DNA of 64,000 bases from Icerya purchasi (Eukaryota > Arthropoda > Insecta > Hemiptera > Monophlebidae). Where the stretch lies: assembly GCA_039619475.1 (NCBI GenBank), contig CM077116.1:168843363-168907362 (forward strand). Direction: 5' to 3'. Position 1 is the stretch's first letter. Every line of letters starts with the position of its first letter. A model generated the notes under the pieces. It was given only the letters and a program-made list of their open reading frames with translations. It was not told the origin of the DNA and ran no database searches. A program made the translations under genes and the position numbers. Shown piece after piece: positions 25,101 to 35,299 of the stretch.

Positions 25101-25873
25101 CGAAAATGTTACTAAGAAAATTTATCTTATTCGTTTGTTATAATTGTTTATTATATTTGTTATTATTAACTTATTATTTTTATATATTTAACAAACAGTA
25201 TGAAAAAAGATTCTTCACTAATGAAATTATTCGGATCTCTTTAATTTTGTTCAAAGTCTTAAACGTTCCGTGATACAGCATTTCTCAGATTTTAATGGTC
25301 GACATATTACTCTAACGTAATTTTAGTATATACGTTATTTGAAGTTATTGATTGCGATTGACTGGAAGTTAATTTTCGTTTTTTTTTTTTCTTTCTTTAT
25401 ATACTTCTTGGTACAATTTATGTTCATCTATTTGTTTATTTTTTAATTGTAAATTTACAAAATGTGATCTAGTTAAATATTTAATATGTAGGACTCCATA
25501 TCGTTTTATGTCTAGTACAAATAAAATAAATGTTTAACAACTAAACGCGGTATTACTGAAGGTCGTTGAATTTTAAGTTAAAATCTGTTTATATTTATAC
25601 GGAAATCGTTGACCGAGATAAAAATAAATTACGTGTTACCTGCGCAATTCGGCTTTACGTACACTTTTATTCTGAAATTATTACCTTTTTTCTGTTGATA
25701 TAGATTGTTCGGAAAATCAGCAGTTAGTACGGGACGATATAAGTAACTGTGATGTCGACAACTTCTTCTCGTCCAACAATCTGCAGGACACTTTAGACCC
25801 TCTCGATCTAGACATATTTCCCCCCGAAGGTAGTATGTTGCATAATCCATCCGGCTCTCTAGATCCATTATAA
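1178..25873 (+). CDS. CRTC: CREB-regulated transcription coactivator (CRTC/TORC), 9 exons, N-terminus outside window
   Basis: Nuclear coactivator that binds CREB and drives cAMP-responsive transcription. The coding join is 1178-1331, 5185-5337, 14592-14957, 18343-18429, 21517-21687, 21842-21925, 22171-22230, 23985-24156 and 25704-25873 (stop TAA 25871-25873). These join into about 472 codons with no stop, every intron is GT-AG, and all internal junctions are phase 0 except the last (phase 1). The chain reads in order: a QQDPGATQIPISGNTGSLPD segment typical of the middle of CRTC proteins, long Ser/Pro runs, a Gln/His-rich exon, then the C-terminal signature with PNTPSSIPDIVLT and LDPLDLD. CRTC proteins are 600-700 residues, so the missing part is the N-terminal CREB-binding domain and the SIK/14-3-3 site region, which must lie upstream of position 1. 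The first visible exon begins with one base of a split codon. Family is secure; exact isoform structure is not. Confidence 0.93.
1962..2325 (-). repeat. tRNA-derived SINE, copy 1 (- strand)
   Basis: Read on the - strand, the right end has a tRNA-like RNA polymerase III promoter: an A-box-like block near 2307-2318 and a B-box-like block near 2262-2274 (GGATTTGATCCC). The head is followed by a body shared with 8634-8803 and with 17185-17460. The body is closest to the 8.7-kb copy: conserved blocks include gtacacacgcaagactacat and tatcgcgctac. It abuts a TG/TA microsatellite at 2326-2400. Confidence 0.7.
2343..2400. repeat. (TA)n followed by (TGTA)n microsatellite
   Basis: About 19 TA units followed by TGTA units, next to the head of the SINE copy. 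Confidence 0.95.
5185..5337 (+). CDS. CRTC: CRTC exon b (Ser/Pro/Thr-rich)
   Basis: Acceptor ttttatag ends at 5184 and donor gtaagtgtg starts at 5338. The 51 codons in phase 0 begin SPQYSSPSTVSTTSLPPRTS and end CSPVISPTSPSSQ. The low-complexity Ser/Pro/Thr character matches the regulatory middle of CRTC proteins. A 74-residue open frame over the same bases in another register is a shadow. Confidence 0.92.
6142..7603. mobile_element. probable decayed mariner-like element (ends only)
   Basis: The left end after a TA reads CGAGGCGCGATCAAAAAGTA. The reverse complement of the right end, next to a TA run, reads CAGTCTGTACAAAAAGTTCC. The two share the CAAAAAGT core at the same distance from the tip and look like diverged mariner terminal inverted repeats. 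The interior holds no recognisable transposase frame. The pairing could be two unrelated relics. Confidence 0.4.
7606..7628. repeat. (TA)n microsatellite
   Basis: Simple TA run between the probable mariner end and the SINE-like element at 7664. Confidence 0.9.
7664..7918 (+). repeat. SINE-like element with tRNA-like head, second family
   Basis: An A-box-like TAGCCTAGTGGTTAAGC starts near 7665 and a B-box-like AAGATTCGAGACT lies at 7707-7719, at tRNA-like spacing. A body of about 180 bases follows and ends in a GT repeat at 7906-7917, as SINE tails often do. The body is not shared with the first SINE family. No intact cloverleaf was evident, so it is not called a tRNA gene. Confidence 0.55.
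8254..9345 (-). mobile_element. mariner element, internally deleted, with intact-looking terminal inverted repeats
   Basis: The tips pair: cgaagggcgttcaataa at 8254-8270 and, reversed at 9329-9345, cgagggacgttcaataa. TA flanks the left end; the right flank is CA. The - strand encodes transposase parts in order: RTTIYRRYSAFEKGRDSAAL (helix-turn-helix region), FFDKMGVIYVHYVPEDETVN, RKRPEYKNGNWKLH, DNARLYMAHSV and the C-terminal NDLFLYPGVKNDLKGRHFES. Between the GGPD and ATFFDKMG blocks about 130 residues of a normal mariner transposase are missing, including the first catalytic Asp (GDETW block). A SINE body also interrupts the frame at 8634-8803. Non-autonomous relic. Confidence 0.88.
8634..8803 (-). 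repeat. SINE body copy nested in the mariner (5'-truncated)
   Basis: This segment splits the mariner frame between NWKLH and DNARLYMAHS. It is about 80% similar by eye to 1985-2140 in the same orientation and also matches 17310-17460 reversed. The tRNA-like head is missing. It must have inserted after the mariner. Confidence 0.75.
10805..10831. repeat. (TA)n microsatellite
   Basis: Simple TA run in the large CRTC intron. Confidence 0.95.
12575..12625 (+). CDS. candidate 51-base cassette exon inside the large CRTC intron
   Basis: A good acceptor (gtgttgtgtttgcag, ending 12574) is followed by 17 open codons, KNLYVPCAKTKYLQVNK, and a good donor (AAG then gttagt at 12626). It is phase 0 on both sides, the phase required between the exons ending at 5337 and starting at 14592. 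The residues are not typical of CRTC proteins and I know no homologous exon. It may be a chance pair of splice sites. Confidence 0.2.
13116..13148. repeat. (TA)n microsatellite
   Basis: Simple AT run of about 16 units. Confidence 0.95.
14592..14957 (+). CDS. CRTC: CRTC exon c (Gln/His-rich)
   Basis: Acceptor ctaattag ends at 14591 and donor gtaagtatt begins at 14958. The 122 codons in phase 0 begin DGGYSFHNSSDITNNNNYHQ. They contain a Gln/Ser run, a Gly-rich patch around 14785-14815, a second polyQ/His run around 14860-14900, and end SSSEIIYN. Polyglutamine-rich segments are usual for insect coactivators. This is the largest visible exon and contains no methionine that must be a start. Confidence 0.9.
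17080..17465 (+). repeat. tRNA-derived SINE, longest copy
   Basis: The head carries an A-box-like TAGCCTGGTTGCTAAAGC from 17097 and a B-box GAGTTCGATCC at 17140-17150, spaced as in a tRNA gene. A body follows; its last 150 bases (about 17312-17460) match the other two copies, including agttccgagtgcagtcttcc, tatatctgtacatctgga and gagtatggcgttgcaa. The tail ends in a GAAGGAAGAAG stretch. The 141-residue open frame across it (17048-17473) is an accident of the repeat. Confidence 0.78.
18343..18429 (+). CDS. CRTC: CRTC exon d
   Basis: Acceptor tttgctttcag ends at 18342 and the donor gtacat follows 18429. The 29 codons in phase 0 read HHLDNLTTYRTPQGVNRPSP and end SSPILNIQ. Composition and phase fit the flanking exons. 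The donor is less canonical than the others. Confidence 0.87.
19630..20112 (+). pseudogene. RNase H-type LINE, 3' end (copy 1)
   Basis: With frame changes the + strand reads PSSRFHFLLTPSPNCPLHPT, then EAVCDPNHIFFECPSLSAER and LSTPYCASYILPFPS, followed by a stop and an A-rich tail at 20098-20112. The Cys/His block ending HIFFECP is the usual C-terminal knuckle of LINE ORF2. Nucleotides around 19940-19970 match 42505-42540 (tattgcgcctcttatatcc), tying this to the copy at 41.7 kb. Sequence from 18700 to 19630 has similar pyrimidine-rich composition and may belong to it, but I recognise no domain there. Confidence 0.65.
20335..21060 (+). pseudogene. non-LTR retrotransposon RT C-terminal fragment
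   Basis: Through several frame breaks the + strand reads FKYLGLYII, NWEKHVQDLNLKIKQLIPAL, YKLKQVLSYGTLH, IIVSRILYGFQI and KIVKIQKRCLKLI, then a tail with PNYILNEKRIGVWKKKV. This order (YLG block, thumb, YG..I block, C-terminal tail) is the C-terminal part of a LINE reverse transcriptase. No FADD block is present, so it is truncated. Clade not assigned. Confidence 0.7.
21517..21687 (+). CDS. CRTC: CRTC exon e (Ser/Pro-rich)
   Basis: Acceptor attctacag ends at 21516. The 57 codons in phase 0 include SNASPSPLSSAPPSPTSSCS, then INVLPYNSGYLSSHSVENAL, and end HFEHIR. I place the donor at gtaatt (21688) because this keeps phase 0 with the next exon; a donor one base earlier would break the frame. 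Confidence 0.88.
21842..21925 (+). CDS. CRTC: CRTC exon f
   Basis: The intron before it is only 154 bases. The acceptor is ccttgaag, ending at 21841, and the donor gtatac follows 21925. The 28 codons read DYWRQVLGLPTLLDDTTDSL and end LLTSESLQ. Less clearly recognisable than the terminal exons, but the open frame, splice sites and phase all agree. Confidence 0.83.
22171..22230 (+). CDS. CRTC: CRTC exon g (60-base microexon)
   Basis: Acceptor cattacag ends at 22170 and donor gtagtg starts at 22231. The 20 codons read FDQPVDYMESISNGAVSFSQ. The exon is short, in phase 0 on both sides, so it could be skipped without changing frame. Confidence 0.8.
22786..22818. repeat. two adjacent GC-rich hairpins
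   Basis: AGGGGC-ACA-GCCCCT (22786-22800) is followed by GGCCA-AAA-TGGCC (22806-22818). Both are perfect inverted repeats in otherwise AT-rich intron DNA, next to a short TA repeat. Function unknown. Confidence 0.6.
23985..24156 (+). CDS. CRTC: CRTC exon h (start of C-terminal transactivation domain)
   Basis: Acceptor cattaacag ends at 23984 and donor gtaaac follows 24156, leaving a single G of a split codon. The exon reads TEDLINSVTGANGFVSDAGY, then FSASPQQLHYPNTSHN, and ends with the family signature APNTPSSIPDIVLT. The signature (SIPDI/NIILT in other CRTC proteins) opens the conserved C-terminal domain. Confidence 0.94.
25704..25873 (+). CDS. CRTC: CRTC terminal exon (end of transactivation domain and stop)
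   Basis: Acceptor ttgatatag ends at 25703. The first two bases complete the split GAT codon; the exon reads DCSENQQLVRDDISNCDVDN, then FFSSNNLQDTLDPLDLD, and ends SGSLDPL with TAA at 25871-25873. An acidic-hydrophobic DPL.LD motif near the C-terminus is characteristic of CRTC transactivation domains. The 79-residue antisense frame over these bases is a shadow. Confidence 0.95.
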
Positions 25874-26198
25874 AACATATATATATCCCCTCTCCCCCCG
25901 ATTAATTAGAGAACACTGTTTTGTTTCATTCTTTCTCTCTATCTTTTATTTCCTTCGATAATTAATTATTATTATTATTACTACTACTACTATTATTGTT
26001 ATTATTATTACTATTTTACCATTTTTATCATTAGACATTTCGTTTTACAAAGAAATTAGTTTTGGTACGTTAAACATCCGCGGACCTTTCCGGTTGTTTA
26101 TATAAAAGACGCGCGCGTTTGTATATTTTTATATAATATTTTAAAAAATTATCAATTTTGCATTCCTTTTCTCATTAATTATTACTATCTAATATTAA

Positions 26199-26258
<60 letters not shown>
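26199..26258. repeat. (ATT)n microsatellite
   Basis: About 20 ATT units, 330 bases past the CRTC stop codon. Confidence 0.95.
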
Positions 26259-26308
26259 CACTATTACTATCGATAAATAACAATATTACTATTGTTATTA
26301 TAATTATT

Positions 26309-26309
<1 letters not shown>

Positions 26310-26341
<32 letters not shown>
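26310..26341. repeat. (GTT)n microsatellite
   Basis: About ten GTT units in the probable 3' UTR. Confidence 0.95.
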
Positions 26342-29300
26342 CAAGATTTTCTCTCATTATAATGTAACTTTGTTTAAGAAAGAAATGTACATATTTGTCC
26401 GTTTACGTGTATATATTTTTGTATACATTACACATACGTTTCTTATATGTGTGGTATAGCATAATAGTTTTTACCTTTTAATTTTTTAACGGTTATTTTT
26501 AAAAATTAATCGTATGTTACGTTTCTTTTTCTCTCCCTCCCCCCTTTAATTATATTTATTTGTTTTCTTCCTCATTACCGCGGCGACAAAGAGGAGAAAG
26601 AGTTAGATTAATTTCTATTTACAAGTATTAGCTCGTTAATTGTTTATTTTCCGCCGCTTAATAAAATATGATTGAAGGAGCGCTACTACCTTAGCAACTT
26701 CAAGAATCGAGCAAAGCGCTTCCCCGACAGAGATTTATCGCGTCCGCTTTTAACCGATATGCGGTGAAAGTGACCGATACGGGAAATGCGTACGATATTT
26801 ATTAAGAGAGTTCGTTCGCATAATACTATTATAAATCTATTTTAAATTTTCTCAGTTACTTTTACCGTTTTTGTTATTCTTAATGTTCCGATGGTTTCGA
26901 CCGAGTTGTAACAATTTCAAGCATAAATCGTAAACTGCGTAGTTCGGGTGAGCGGCAACTGCTCATTGGCTGCGATGCGCCTCCCGAAGTGATATGTTTC
27001 AAAAAATGAACCGTTCACTGAGATTTCACTGCCGGTGTGAGTAAAATCGAAATTTTTATTACCGTCACACAACGCTCTACCACCGTGTATTCTGCCTTAA
27101 TTGTTCTCAGTTTTGTCGGAAGACACACGGAGAATCGTAAAACATGTCTTAAAATAATTCACGTTTAAGTAGTGCGCACCGCGACGGGGTGGATCGTTTT
27201 CGGATTTTTATATTGCGCATTTTTCATCCGTAATAGCCGAAAACTAAGTACAAAGTTAATTATAGTAGATTCCTTTTTCAAATTGATTCATTAACACCAA
27301 CTGTCTTGCAAAGGAGAGCGCCAAAATATTCGTATGTATACCGTCTAAATTGTCTTTCCTGTCGTTTTTTGTAAAAGTGTGCGGTAAAAATATGAAATTT
27401 TTGTTTTCACGTTAAGACTGTAGTAAACAGAGTTTAACGCTAAAAATCGTCGCCTCCTGACGATTCTTTCTTGTTTTCATAGTCTCGTAAGTCATCTCTT
27501 TACTACCCCGGAAAGGTAATATTTTATTTACGTACTTCCGTTTACAGCTTATAATTAACGCGTATTCAATTCGTAATTATTTTTATATAAAATCGGTAAT
27601 TTTGTATTAAAAATACGGTATTATTAATTCATTGTTTCGACAGTTACAGTTACAGCACATTAACCGCTACTCTTTGACTATCTGAAAGGAGTTTTGCTAT
27701 AGTTTAAAAATCAATTACAAACAGATAACTTACGGAACAGTATACTTAAAAAGACACCTAAAACGTCGTACGAACAATGTCCTATATTGTTTGTTTTTCC
27801 GATGTTTCACATGGGACACGGTGCGTTTTTATTACTATTCGATCAGCTCTTGTTCTTTTACCGTATACTGTAGTTACACGTGTTTTGTTTCAATTATTAC
27901 TGTCATTTTTATCGGCTTCCCGTTATATTTTACTTTCCTTTTTCTCATATTTTCCCGCATAACGTCGCCTTTTTTATGGCATTATAAAAGCTTCAATATA
28001 ATTTTTTTAGCCCGTTATTCACGCCAATCGATCAAATTTATATAACGTCCATGTGTAGTGCGATCTCTTAAATTTCGAGCATGATACTTAGAAGTATCAT
28101 TATATTATTTTTATTATTATTATTATTATTTGTTTTTTCGCCAGGAACAAGTTAGCTGAAAAAAGTGCAAAAAGAGAACTGGTGACAGTGTGTAATTGAC
28201 GTTCTAGAGATTGAATTTTAGGTAGCAGGCTAGTAGACTCTTTGACACTGGTGTTCATTTATAGAATTGATTCTCTGAATTCTGCTAGCGAGCACACTTT
28301 ATTCTTTTTACCATGCACTTGTTACTATTTTTCTTCATCCGTCGTTGGTTCTTCATAGTAGTGAGACTAATCTCGTATAATCGGCCTTAAAATAAATCTA
28401 CACTAGTATTATAGTCATTTTTATCCACGTTTGTGTAGAATTGTGAAGTTGTGCTTAACGCGTGTATAAAGTTTATCTGTTTGGTAAAGATACGTTTGTT
28501 TGCAAGGTGGTTGTAAAAATGATCATCAAATGTGTGCGGTACATGATGAAATTTAAAAATTATTTTTAAAACGCTCGTCGGAACATATTTTCAAATCAGG
28601 TAGAACTTAGAAAATTGACAGAGTAAATAAATTTTTAGTTTAAAATTTTTCAGGAAAAAATAGAATCGAGTAAAATAAAATTTGAATAAAACTCTCAACT
28701 TTGCTTTTATATAGTTTTTTTCATTAACTTTTTAAATTAACATAACTTAAAGCAAAAAAGTAAATTTAAATTTTACATATCTGAAATTTGTGAATGGGAA
28801 TTTTTAATTGTTCCGCTCATAAATTATACCATCTTTCGTCTTCGTTCTTAAAATGAATCTAAATTATTCACTTCAATTTAAAAAAAAAAAAAAAAAAAAC
28901 TAGTCAAGTTTCGTTTTAAAGCGGATACGTGTTTTTTTTTTTGTTTTTTTTTGTTTTCGTTGTGAATTTTTATTTAAAGATGTAATACTGGCAACCAATA
29001 CCGTTAATTCAAAATTTTTTTTTGAGAAAATTTAGAATAAGAATTATTATAAATGTATATTTTATTTGTGATAAAATGCTCGTACTCTTTCAGATGAAAA
29101 AAAAAAAACCTATTCGTCATTTTTACTATATGTGACAAGTATTTAAAATAACTATTTCACTTTTATATTACCTCCTGTATAATTGTATGACAGAGAATAA
29201 TTATATTACGCGATATCCCTAATTAGTAAGAATACTGAAATATTCTTAAAATAAAATCAAAAAATTATAATGATCAGAAATTAGACTGCAAGATCAGGCT

Positions 29301-31099
29301 AATACGAGTACATTGCCGGGCAGTTTTGCGCGCATTCGCAGTTAAAAAAATCAGCAATTTATCAAGCTCATTTTTTGCAACAGCTGCAAAGCGCGGCTTT
29401 CTTTGCGCTAGTGTTTTAATTTTTTCCGCGACATCACTAAAAAACGTCAAGGGTTTTTTCCTCCCAGTAGCTGATAAAGTGCATTCAATAACGAACGAAT
29501 TTGACACGTTAGGACTGCTATCGAACGAACAAAGGTAAAAAAACAAATTCGATAGGAAACTTTCAAGGTCCAGAACTTCTCAAGGTGTACGCGATCGAGT
29601 TTGTAGTGCATCTAAATTTATAAGGGACCTAAAATAAAGCATGGAAAGAAGAATAAACATGATAATACGTAACGTGCGGTAAAATACTACCAACCTAAAA
29701 AAAAAAAAAAAAAACCCTTTTTTAAAAATGATTGTAGAACCCCATTTTGTAAACTGGAATATTGACACATAACAACTAACTAGAACATTTGCATTTCGCA
29801 AGAAATCGTTGATTTCGGACAGCTAAATGACGCAAACTAAAATTCATTTCTAAAGTGCCATCAAAAATCGGATGCCGGTATAATTAATGCTATATTTCCA
29901 TTTGATGGTTTTTTTTGTTTTTTTTTTTTGCGTTATTAATTCACTTATGTGATAACGAAACAAATAAATAAGTAAACGCGGTTTTAAAGTGATCGCCTCT
30001 TAAAGCAAAAAATTAAACGTTTTAAAATATACCGTATTTTGAGATACACTGCCGATCTTTCTGAACATATCATTAAATTTTATACAATTATTGTAAATTG
30101 GTTTTTCGCGCCGCTGTTTTAACTGCTATCGTCGTTTCGATTTTTAAACCTGTTTTCCGTTTAAATTTTTTTGTTATTCTGGTTTGTGCTTCAATAATCA
30201 CTGTTAGAAAATTCGCCCAACACACCGTCGAAATCTATCAATTTTTTTTTTGACCGTTCGTACGTATATAGTTAATGCGTTAAAAATATTTAAGACTCGA
30301 CCGAGAATAATTTTTTATGAATCGTAACGTTTTGTCACGTTTGTAAGTTGTTGCTGTAAAAGGACCATAAGTGAAAAGATGTTTTACGGACTATTTGTAC
30401 GGCTTTATTGTACAGACACTTGTACGTGTTTCAAGTAAATACTGCTGCTATGTGCAATAATTTTTATTTTTAATTCTCTTGACTTGTCGATTATAATCGG
30501 TTATCGTTTTAATATTTTGTAATTACGCTCTATTAATTTATATTTTATATAAATATTCAAATTGAATTTAATCTTTTATTGTTTTACTTAGTATTTTTGT
30601 GTTTAAATATTTATTGTTTTTAAACATTATTCAATTTTTTTTTTTTTTTTGTTAAATTGTTATTGTTTTATTACGTTTTTCTCTCTCTTTTTTCTTTATA
30701 AAATTTTTAATTCTTAAGTTGGAAAATGAAAAAAAAAATAATAATTTTCTTTCTTTAACTTGGCCATTGATGTAATTTGCTTCTTCCGTTTTCTTATACA
30801 TTTTTACAAATTGGTAAACCTTTTTCTCGTAATTATTAAATTAGTTCTTAATTCTCCTTAATTAACTGCCATATTTTTTCTTTATAAAATATTTTTGTAT
30901 TTTCAATATATTATCTACTACCCCCTCTAACCTTTGTTATGTATAAAAGGAAGTGTTCACACACCCACATTTGTTAGCTTACGTTTATTTTTTATTGTTT
31001 ATTTATTTTTTTTTTTTCGTCTTCCAAATAAATTAACCGTCTTTAAGTGCGTGTAATATTCATGATTTGCATTATTTTTGGTTACATTAGAAGTAGCGT

Positions 31100-34000
31100 T
31101 GTTGATAAAAACTAAGCAAATTAATTCGTTTAAATTTATACGCGATAATTTTTTTGTAAAATTTCAGTTGCATTTCCCCCCCTCCGTTTGTATGAGAAAT
31201 TTGATAAATTTTTAAATACGTCTGTCAGTGGCAAAAAGTGTAGTGTATGAAAAAAAAAGGATAAAGTTTAAATTTGTAAAAAAATATTTTTTGTTATGAA
31301 CGATTTAAACGCGTTTTAAGGAATATAATAATTTAGCTGGTTTTCAAAAACTACTAAAAACTTTAAATCACAATACAGCTAGAACTTTAAAAAAAAATAT
31401 ATATATATATAGATATATACACAATTGAAAGTTTTAAATAATATTGAGATCGTTACGAAGTTTAAATTTGCGGTATGTCCCGAATTCATAGAAAGCTATT
31501 TTCTGTTTTTTGAATAACTTGAGCAATTTGTTAAACGTATATTTTAATTGATAACAAATTTTTGTAACGAATTAAAAATTGAATTTACCCGAATTTATAC
31601 ACACATACATATATATTATTATTCTTTTTAAAGAAAAGAGAGCTTAGATTTTTACATGTTTTCTAATAATATGTCTGAAAAATATGCGACTATTACGTAA
31701 TTAACCAAAATGTATGATTAAAAAATATGTCGAAAACGCCTCCGCTATTTAAATTGTTGGAATTGACGTTGTTACAACACTTGCAAAATAATAGGTTAAA
31801 GACTAAAAAAAGTGTTGAGAATTATGGTAATAATAAGAAATTAAGCGTCAAACCAAATCTGTTAGTTCCTGTACGCGATTTTCCGTCTAAATTTATAAAT
31901 ACTAATTGTCTTTCTTCTAAACACGCATCCGCCTCTTTGCTGTATAGGTTTTTTGTACGAGGAAAGTATAAAACTTCCTGGTAGGGCCAATTTCTTAGTA
32001 CTGTTGTCGCATTACATTCCAGTAACTGCCTGGCAAAACGCTTTTAGATGAGTCCTTCAACGTTAAGTGTTCATGAAAAACTTCGGAACGAATTATGAAA
32101 GGTGCAATTTATTTTTTATGAACACTCTTTGAAGATTACCGCAGATTTGAACAGTTTTGAGATGTGTACACTATGCCTCACTGCATTAAAAAAAAAAAAA
32201 AAAAATTAGAAGAGAAAAATTTTTAAGATGTATGTTCCTGTTGGATCAGCAACAGTGATCGCAGAACAAAATAATTTCAGAGATACGTAATCGATCTGTG
32301 ATACGGTTCCGGATGTTCTATCGGTACGCATCAATTTTACATTATTTGGTTGATGTGTAGTTTATGTGAGTAAACATAGAAATGCGAGAATTTTAACGTG
32401 AAACAGTAGTAATCTCCCGCTCTCTGTTTTATTTAATACTTCTATACATTTTTAACTCGACAGTTTGTCAGGGACAAAGACAGTTGGAAATACTTTTAAA
32501 TGGTGATGACGTATATCGCGGTGCTGCATTGCAATAGCATTAATTATATCGCTAAGCGTTCACTTTGTATTTTTGAGACGACGATATCTAATACAGCGAA
32601 GGATAAATTGAAATTTCCTAGAAGCAGATCGAGACTTTTGCACTATACATTTATATCAAAACTGTGGCCAATGGTTTTGTCCAGCTCATTTTTCGTCGCT
32701 TTTTTTTAATGATACACTTATTTATTTATTTCCTTATTTTATTTTTAACGAACCGAATCATTCACCTTCGCTTTACCAATCGCAAAAAAAAAAAAAAAAA
32801 GATACGTATGTGATACGTTGCAACAGTTAACCAGTTCGTTTTAAATGGAAAAATGTGTATTTAATACCAAGAGTATTTTAAATTACTTACAACGAGCACT
32901 TCTTTTCCACCAGTGATTTTTAAATCTTATTATTGCGATTATTTTAATTAGAAATGTTCATTTTATTAAGTTTATCATTAAAAATTTATGTAATATTTAA
33001 CTCTCTTCTTTCTTCTTAGTTTTACTATTTTAGTTTTCTGTGTAATTATTTCGTTCGTTAGACGAGAGAGAGCATTTGAAATACATAATATTTTTACCGT
33101 TATTATAATTTCTGAAATAACAGATATGTTATACTTTTTAAATTCTGTCCAAGTTTTTTTATCTGTTTCCCTGCTTATAACAATTTTGTTCAAAAAACCG
33201 TTATAATCTGTTTAACGCTGGAACTTGAATTTTTTTTTTTTTTAATCATACAGATTGTATATTTATATCGTAATCCCTAAATCTCTGGTAAATTTCGTAC
33301 AGTCCCATAATATAATGAATGTTATCTGCAAATGAAGATAATGAAGGCAATTTATACTGTATTTTTTTTCTATGCCGAAAAACGGTCAAAGTTATAAAAG
33401 TTAGTCATTACTGAAAGAGTACCTTTTCCGATGGCTCATATCATTGTACCAGTTATGGATTGGAGACAGTACACTGTTAATTCACTATTTTTAGCTTGCC
33501 ATTTATTTAAATGCACAAATATGTATATTTAGGTTTAATAACTCTGTTAGCCCGCCATGAGGACATTTAGACGCTCCGATGATGGTCTTTTATAACCCTT
33601 GTAGAACAGCTAATTTTAGTTGATGTGCCACTTTTTTAATTAACGTTTGCGTACCTATTACTAATTAACGTCTGTATCGGCGTTCTACACCGTAGCTCAC
33701 GGATTTCATTAATAGCTTTCAGGAAACACTTTCGATACTTAAAACCGTGACATGCGTTACATGATTTTCTATATTATTCCTGGCTTCAAAACAGACAGTC
33801 ATCAATATGTGGCTATGTGTATATACTCATGCGTGAGTATATATATATATATATTTATACATGTGTATATGAGGGTGTTAATGACTATGTAATTTTTATA
33901 CCAGGGACGATATGAAGAATCATGAAACAGATGTCACGTTTGACATAGTTAAAACCGATCTCTCTATAAGAATTACAAAAAGCCGTCATCTGGAGTTCAG

Positions 34001-34430
34001 GAGTTAGAAGGATCGGGTTATTACTGAGTGTCTCAGAACGATCCAGTTATTTCGCTCAAAAATCAAAAAAAAAAAAAAAAAAAACAAGATTAATAATTGT
34101 AATTATTATTTATTTGTACTGGTATAAAAATGAAACAGTTTTACTTTTTAAAAATTACATTTTGTATAAATGACAGCCTTTTTGTCGGCGGAACTGTGGA
34201 AATCTATCGCAGGGGTAATACTGAAAATATTTCTAAGAAGATGTCGAAAAATCAGCCTGATATTTTCTTTAATATTCTTTCTTAAATCAGCTAAATTTCC
34301 GAGATTGTTTTTGTAGAAACTTTTTCTTAACGTAAACCTACAAAAAAAAAAAAAAAAAAAAAAGTATGAACAGAACTGTAAAAGGGCTCCATGGCGGCCA
34401 CTCAATATTACCCCATAGTGAAATCACCTA
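31100..34430. other. intergenic, nothing recognised
   Basis: AT-rich DNA with poly(A) tracts near 32190, 32785 and 34066 and a short TA run near 33840. Open frames of up to 85 residues (for example 31727-31984 on +) have no recognisable motif and AT-driven composition. Confidence 0.6.
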
Positions 34431-34439
34431 AAAACTGAT

Positions 34440-35260
34440 GCAGTATTGCTATAGAGTTGTTATTTTTCTGAAACTTTCAGAATTTACGTTCCTGCCGCGA
34501 AGACTAAAGAAATTGCGTATTATCTCGATATAGCGCGCAGAAGTTACCATGACTGCTTTACCTCTGTGGACCTTGGTTTAATATTATGCATTTTGTTGAC
34601 GGAGCAACTCACACGTGGTTACTTTAAGACCATACAATAGGCATTACTGTTATATAATCGAATTGAGCTCTGCGCAAAAGCGAGACAATTTTGACGATTA
34701 AGATACCCGTTTAAATAGAAATGCGCCTCGTCGCTAAAAGGAAATGTTATCGAATCTCTTTAACACGTTACGTTCTCATAATTCGGTCTTAAAACGTCAT
34801 TGTTTCCATTCGGAGCGTATATAATCTGAATTTTGTAGGCATTCAATTGTAAATCAGATCGCATTATACAGTGAATCGCCGCTCTGGAAATAACCTTAAT
34901 TAAGGATCGCGTTTCTGAATGCCGATCAGAGACTGTCGACTTACAAAATTCACAACTAACTTAATGTTTCCAGCAGTTTCCGCTGTTCTCGGACATCCGT
35001 GATGAATTTCACCTAATTCGTCTCCAGTGGTGTTGAATGACCGGATCCACAATAGTACATTTCTAGTGATTTCTCCGACGTTGCACAGACGGTAATGAAG
35101 TCAGAGTAATCGGCGAACACGAATAAACGATCAATTATTCTCGAAATAGTGTACACGAGAAAAAAGGGAATTGCTCTCCCACGTAAAACAACTAAAACCG
35201 TTAGGACCGACTGTGCGCGCAATACTCGCCTTTCTAACACTGTTTGTTTGTGTATCATTG
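34440..35260 (-). pseudogene. Tc1-like DDE transposase relic
   Basis: On the - strand, around 34730-34660, the sequence reads FSDEAHFYLNGYLNRQNC, the second-Asp region of a DDE_3-type transposase family that is widespread in insects. Upstream, around 34860-34790, a degenerate LQLNAYKIQI block matches the usual LHLxPYKIQ part of the same family. Downstream the frame breaks repeatedly. No terminal inverted repeats were found. The 81-residue frame at 35013-35258 overlaps its N-terminal part but is not a separate gene. Confidence 0.65.
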
Positions 35261-35299
35261 ACTCTGAAAATAGTTGCCTAGTTTTGAGATACGCTCGGT

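Larger units (their letters stand above)
25874..31100 (+). other. probable CRTC 3' UTR and flank, no coding signal
   Basis: No convincing coding frame and no recognisable transposon protein was found here on either strand, in contrast to the DNA on both sides. The stretch is AT-rich, with ATT and GTT repeats at 26.2-26.3 kb and poly(A)/poly(T) tracts. A canonical AATAAA is at 26660-26665, and further AATAAA-like signals occur up to about 31030. Insect CRTC transcripts can have long 3' UTRs, so part of this stretch may be transcribed; the true end cannot be set from sequence alone. Confidence 0.4.

Noticed and set aside
25629..25868. 79-residue open frame on the - strand
   Set aside because: It is antisense to the CRTC terminal exon, whose sense frame is clearly the conserved one.
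26199..26341. CRISPR-like or satellite array
   Set aside because: These are simple ATT and GTT microsatellites without spacers.
29274..29546. Overlapping open frames on both strands (90 and 70 residues)
   Set aside because: No recognisable motif, no splice context, and both strands open equally, which points to chance.
31727..31984. 85-residue + strand open frame as a gene
   Set aside because: AT-driven Lys/Asn/Leu composition and no motif or conserved neighbour.
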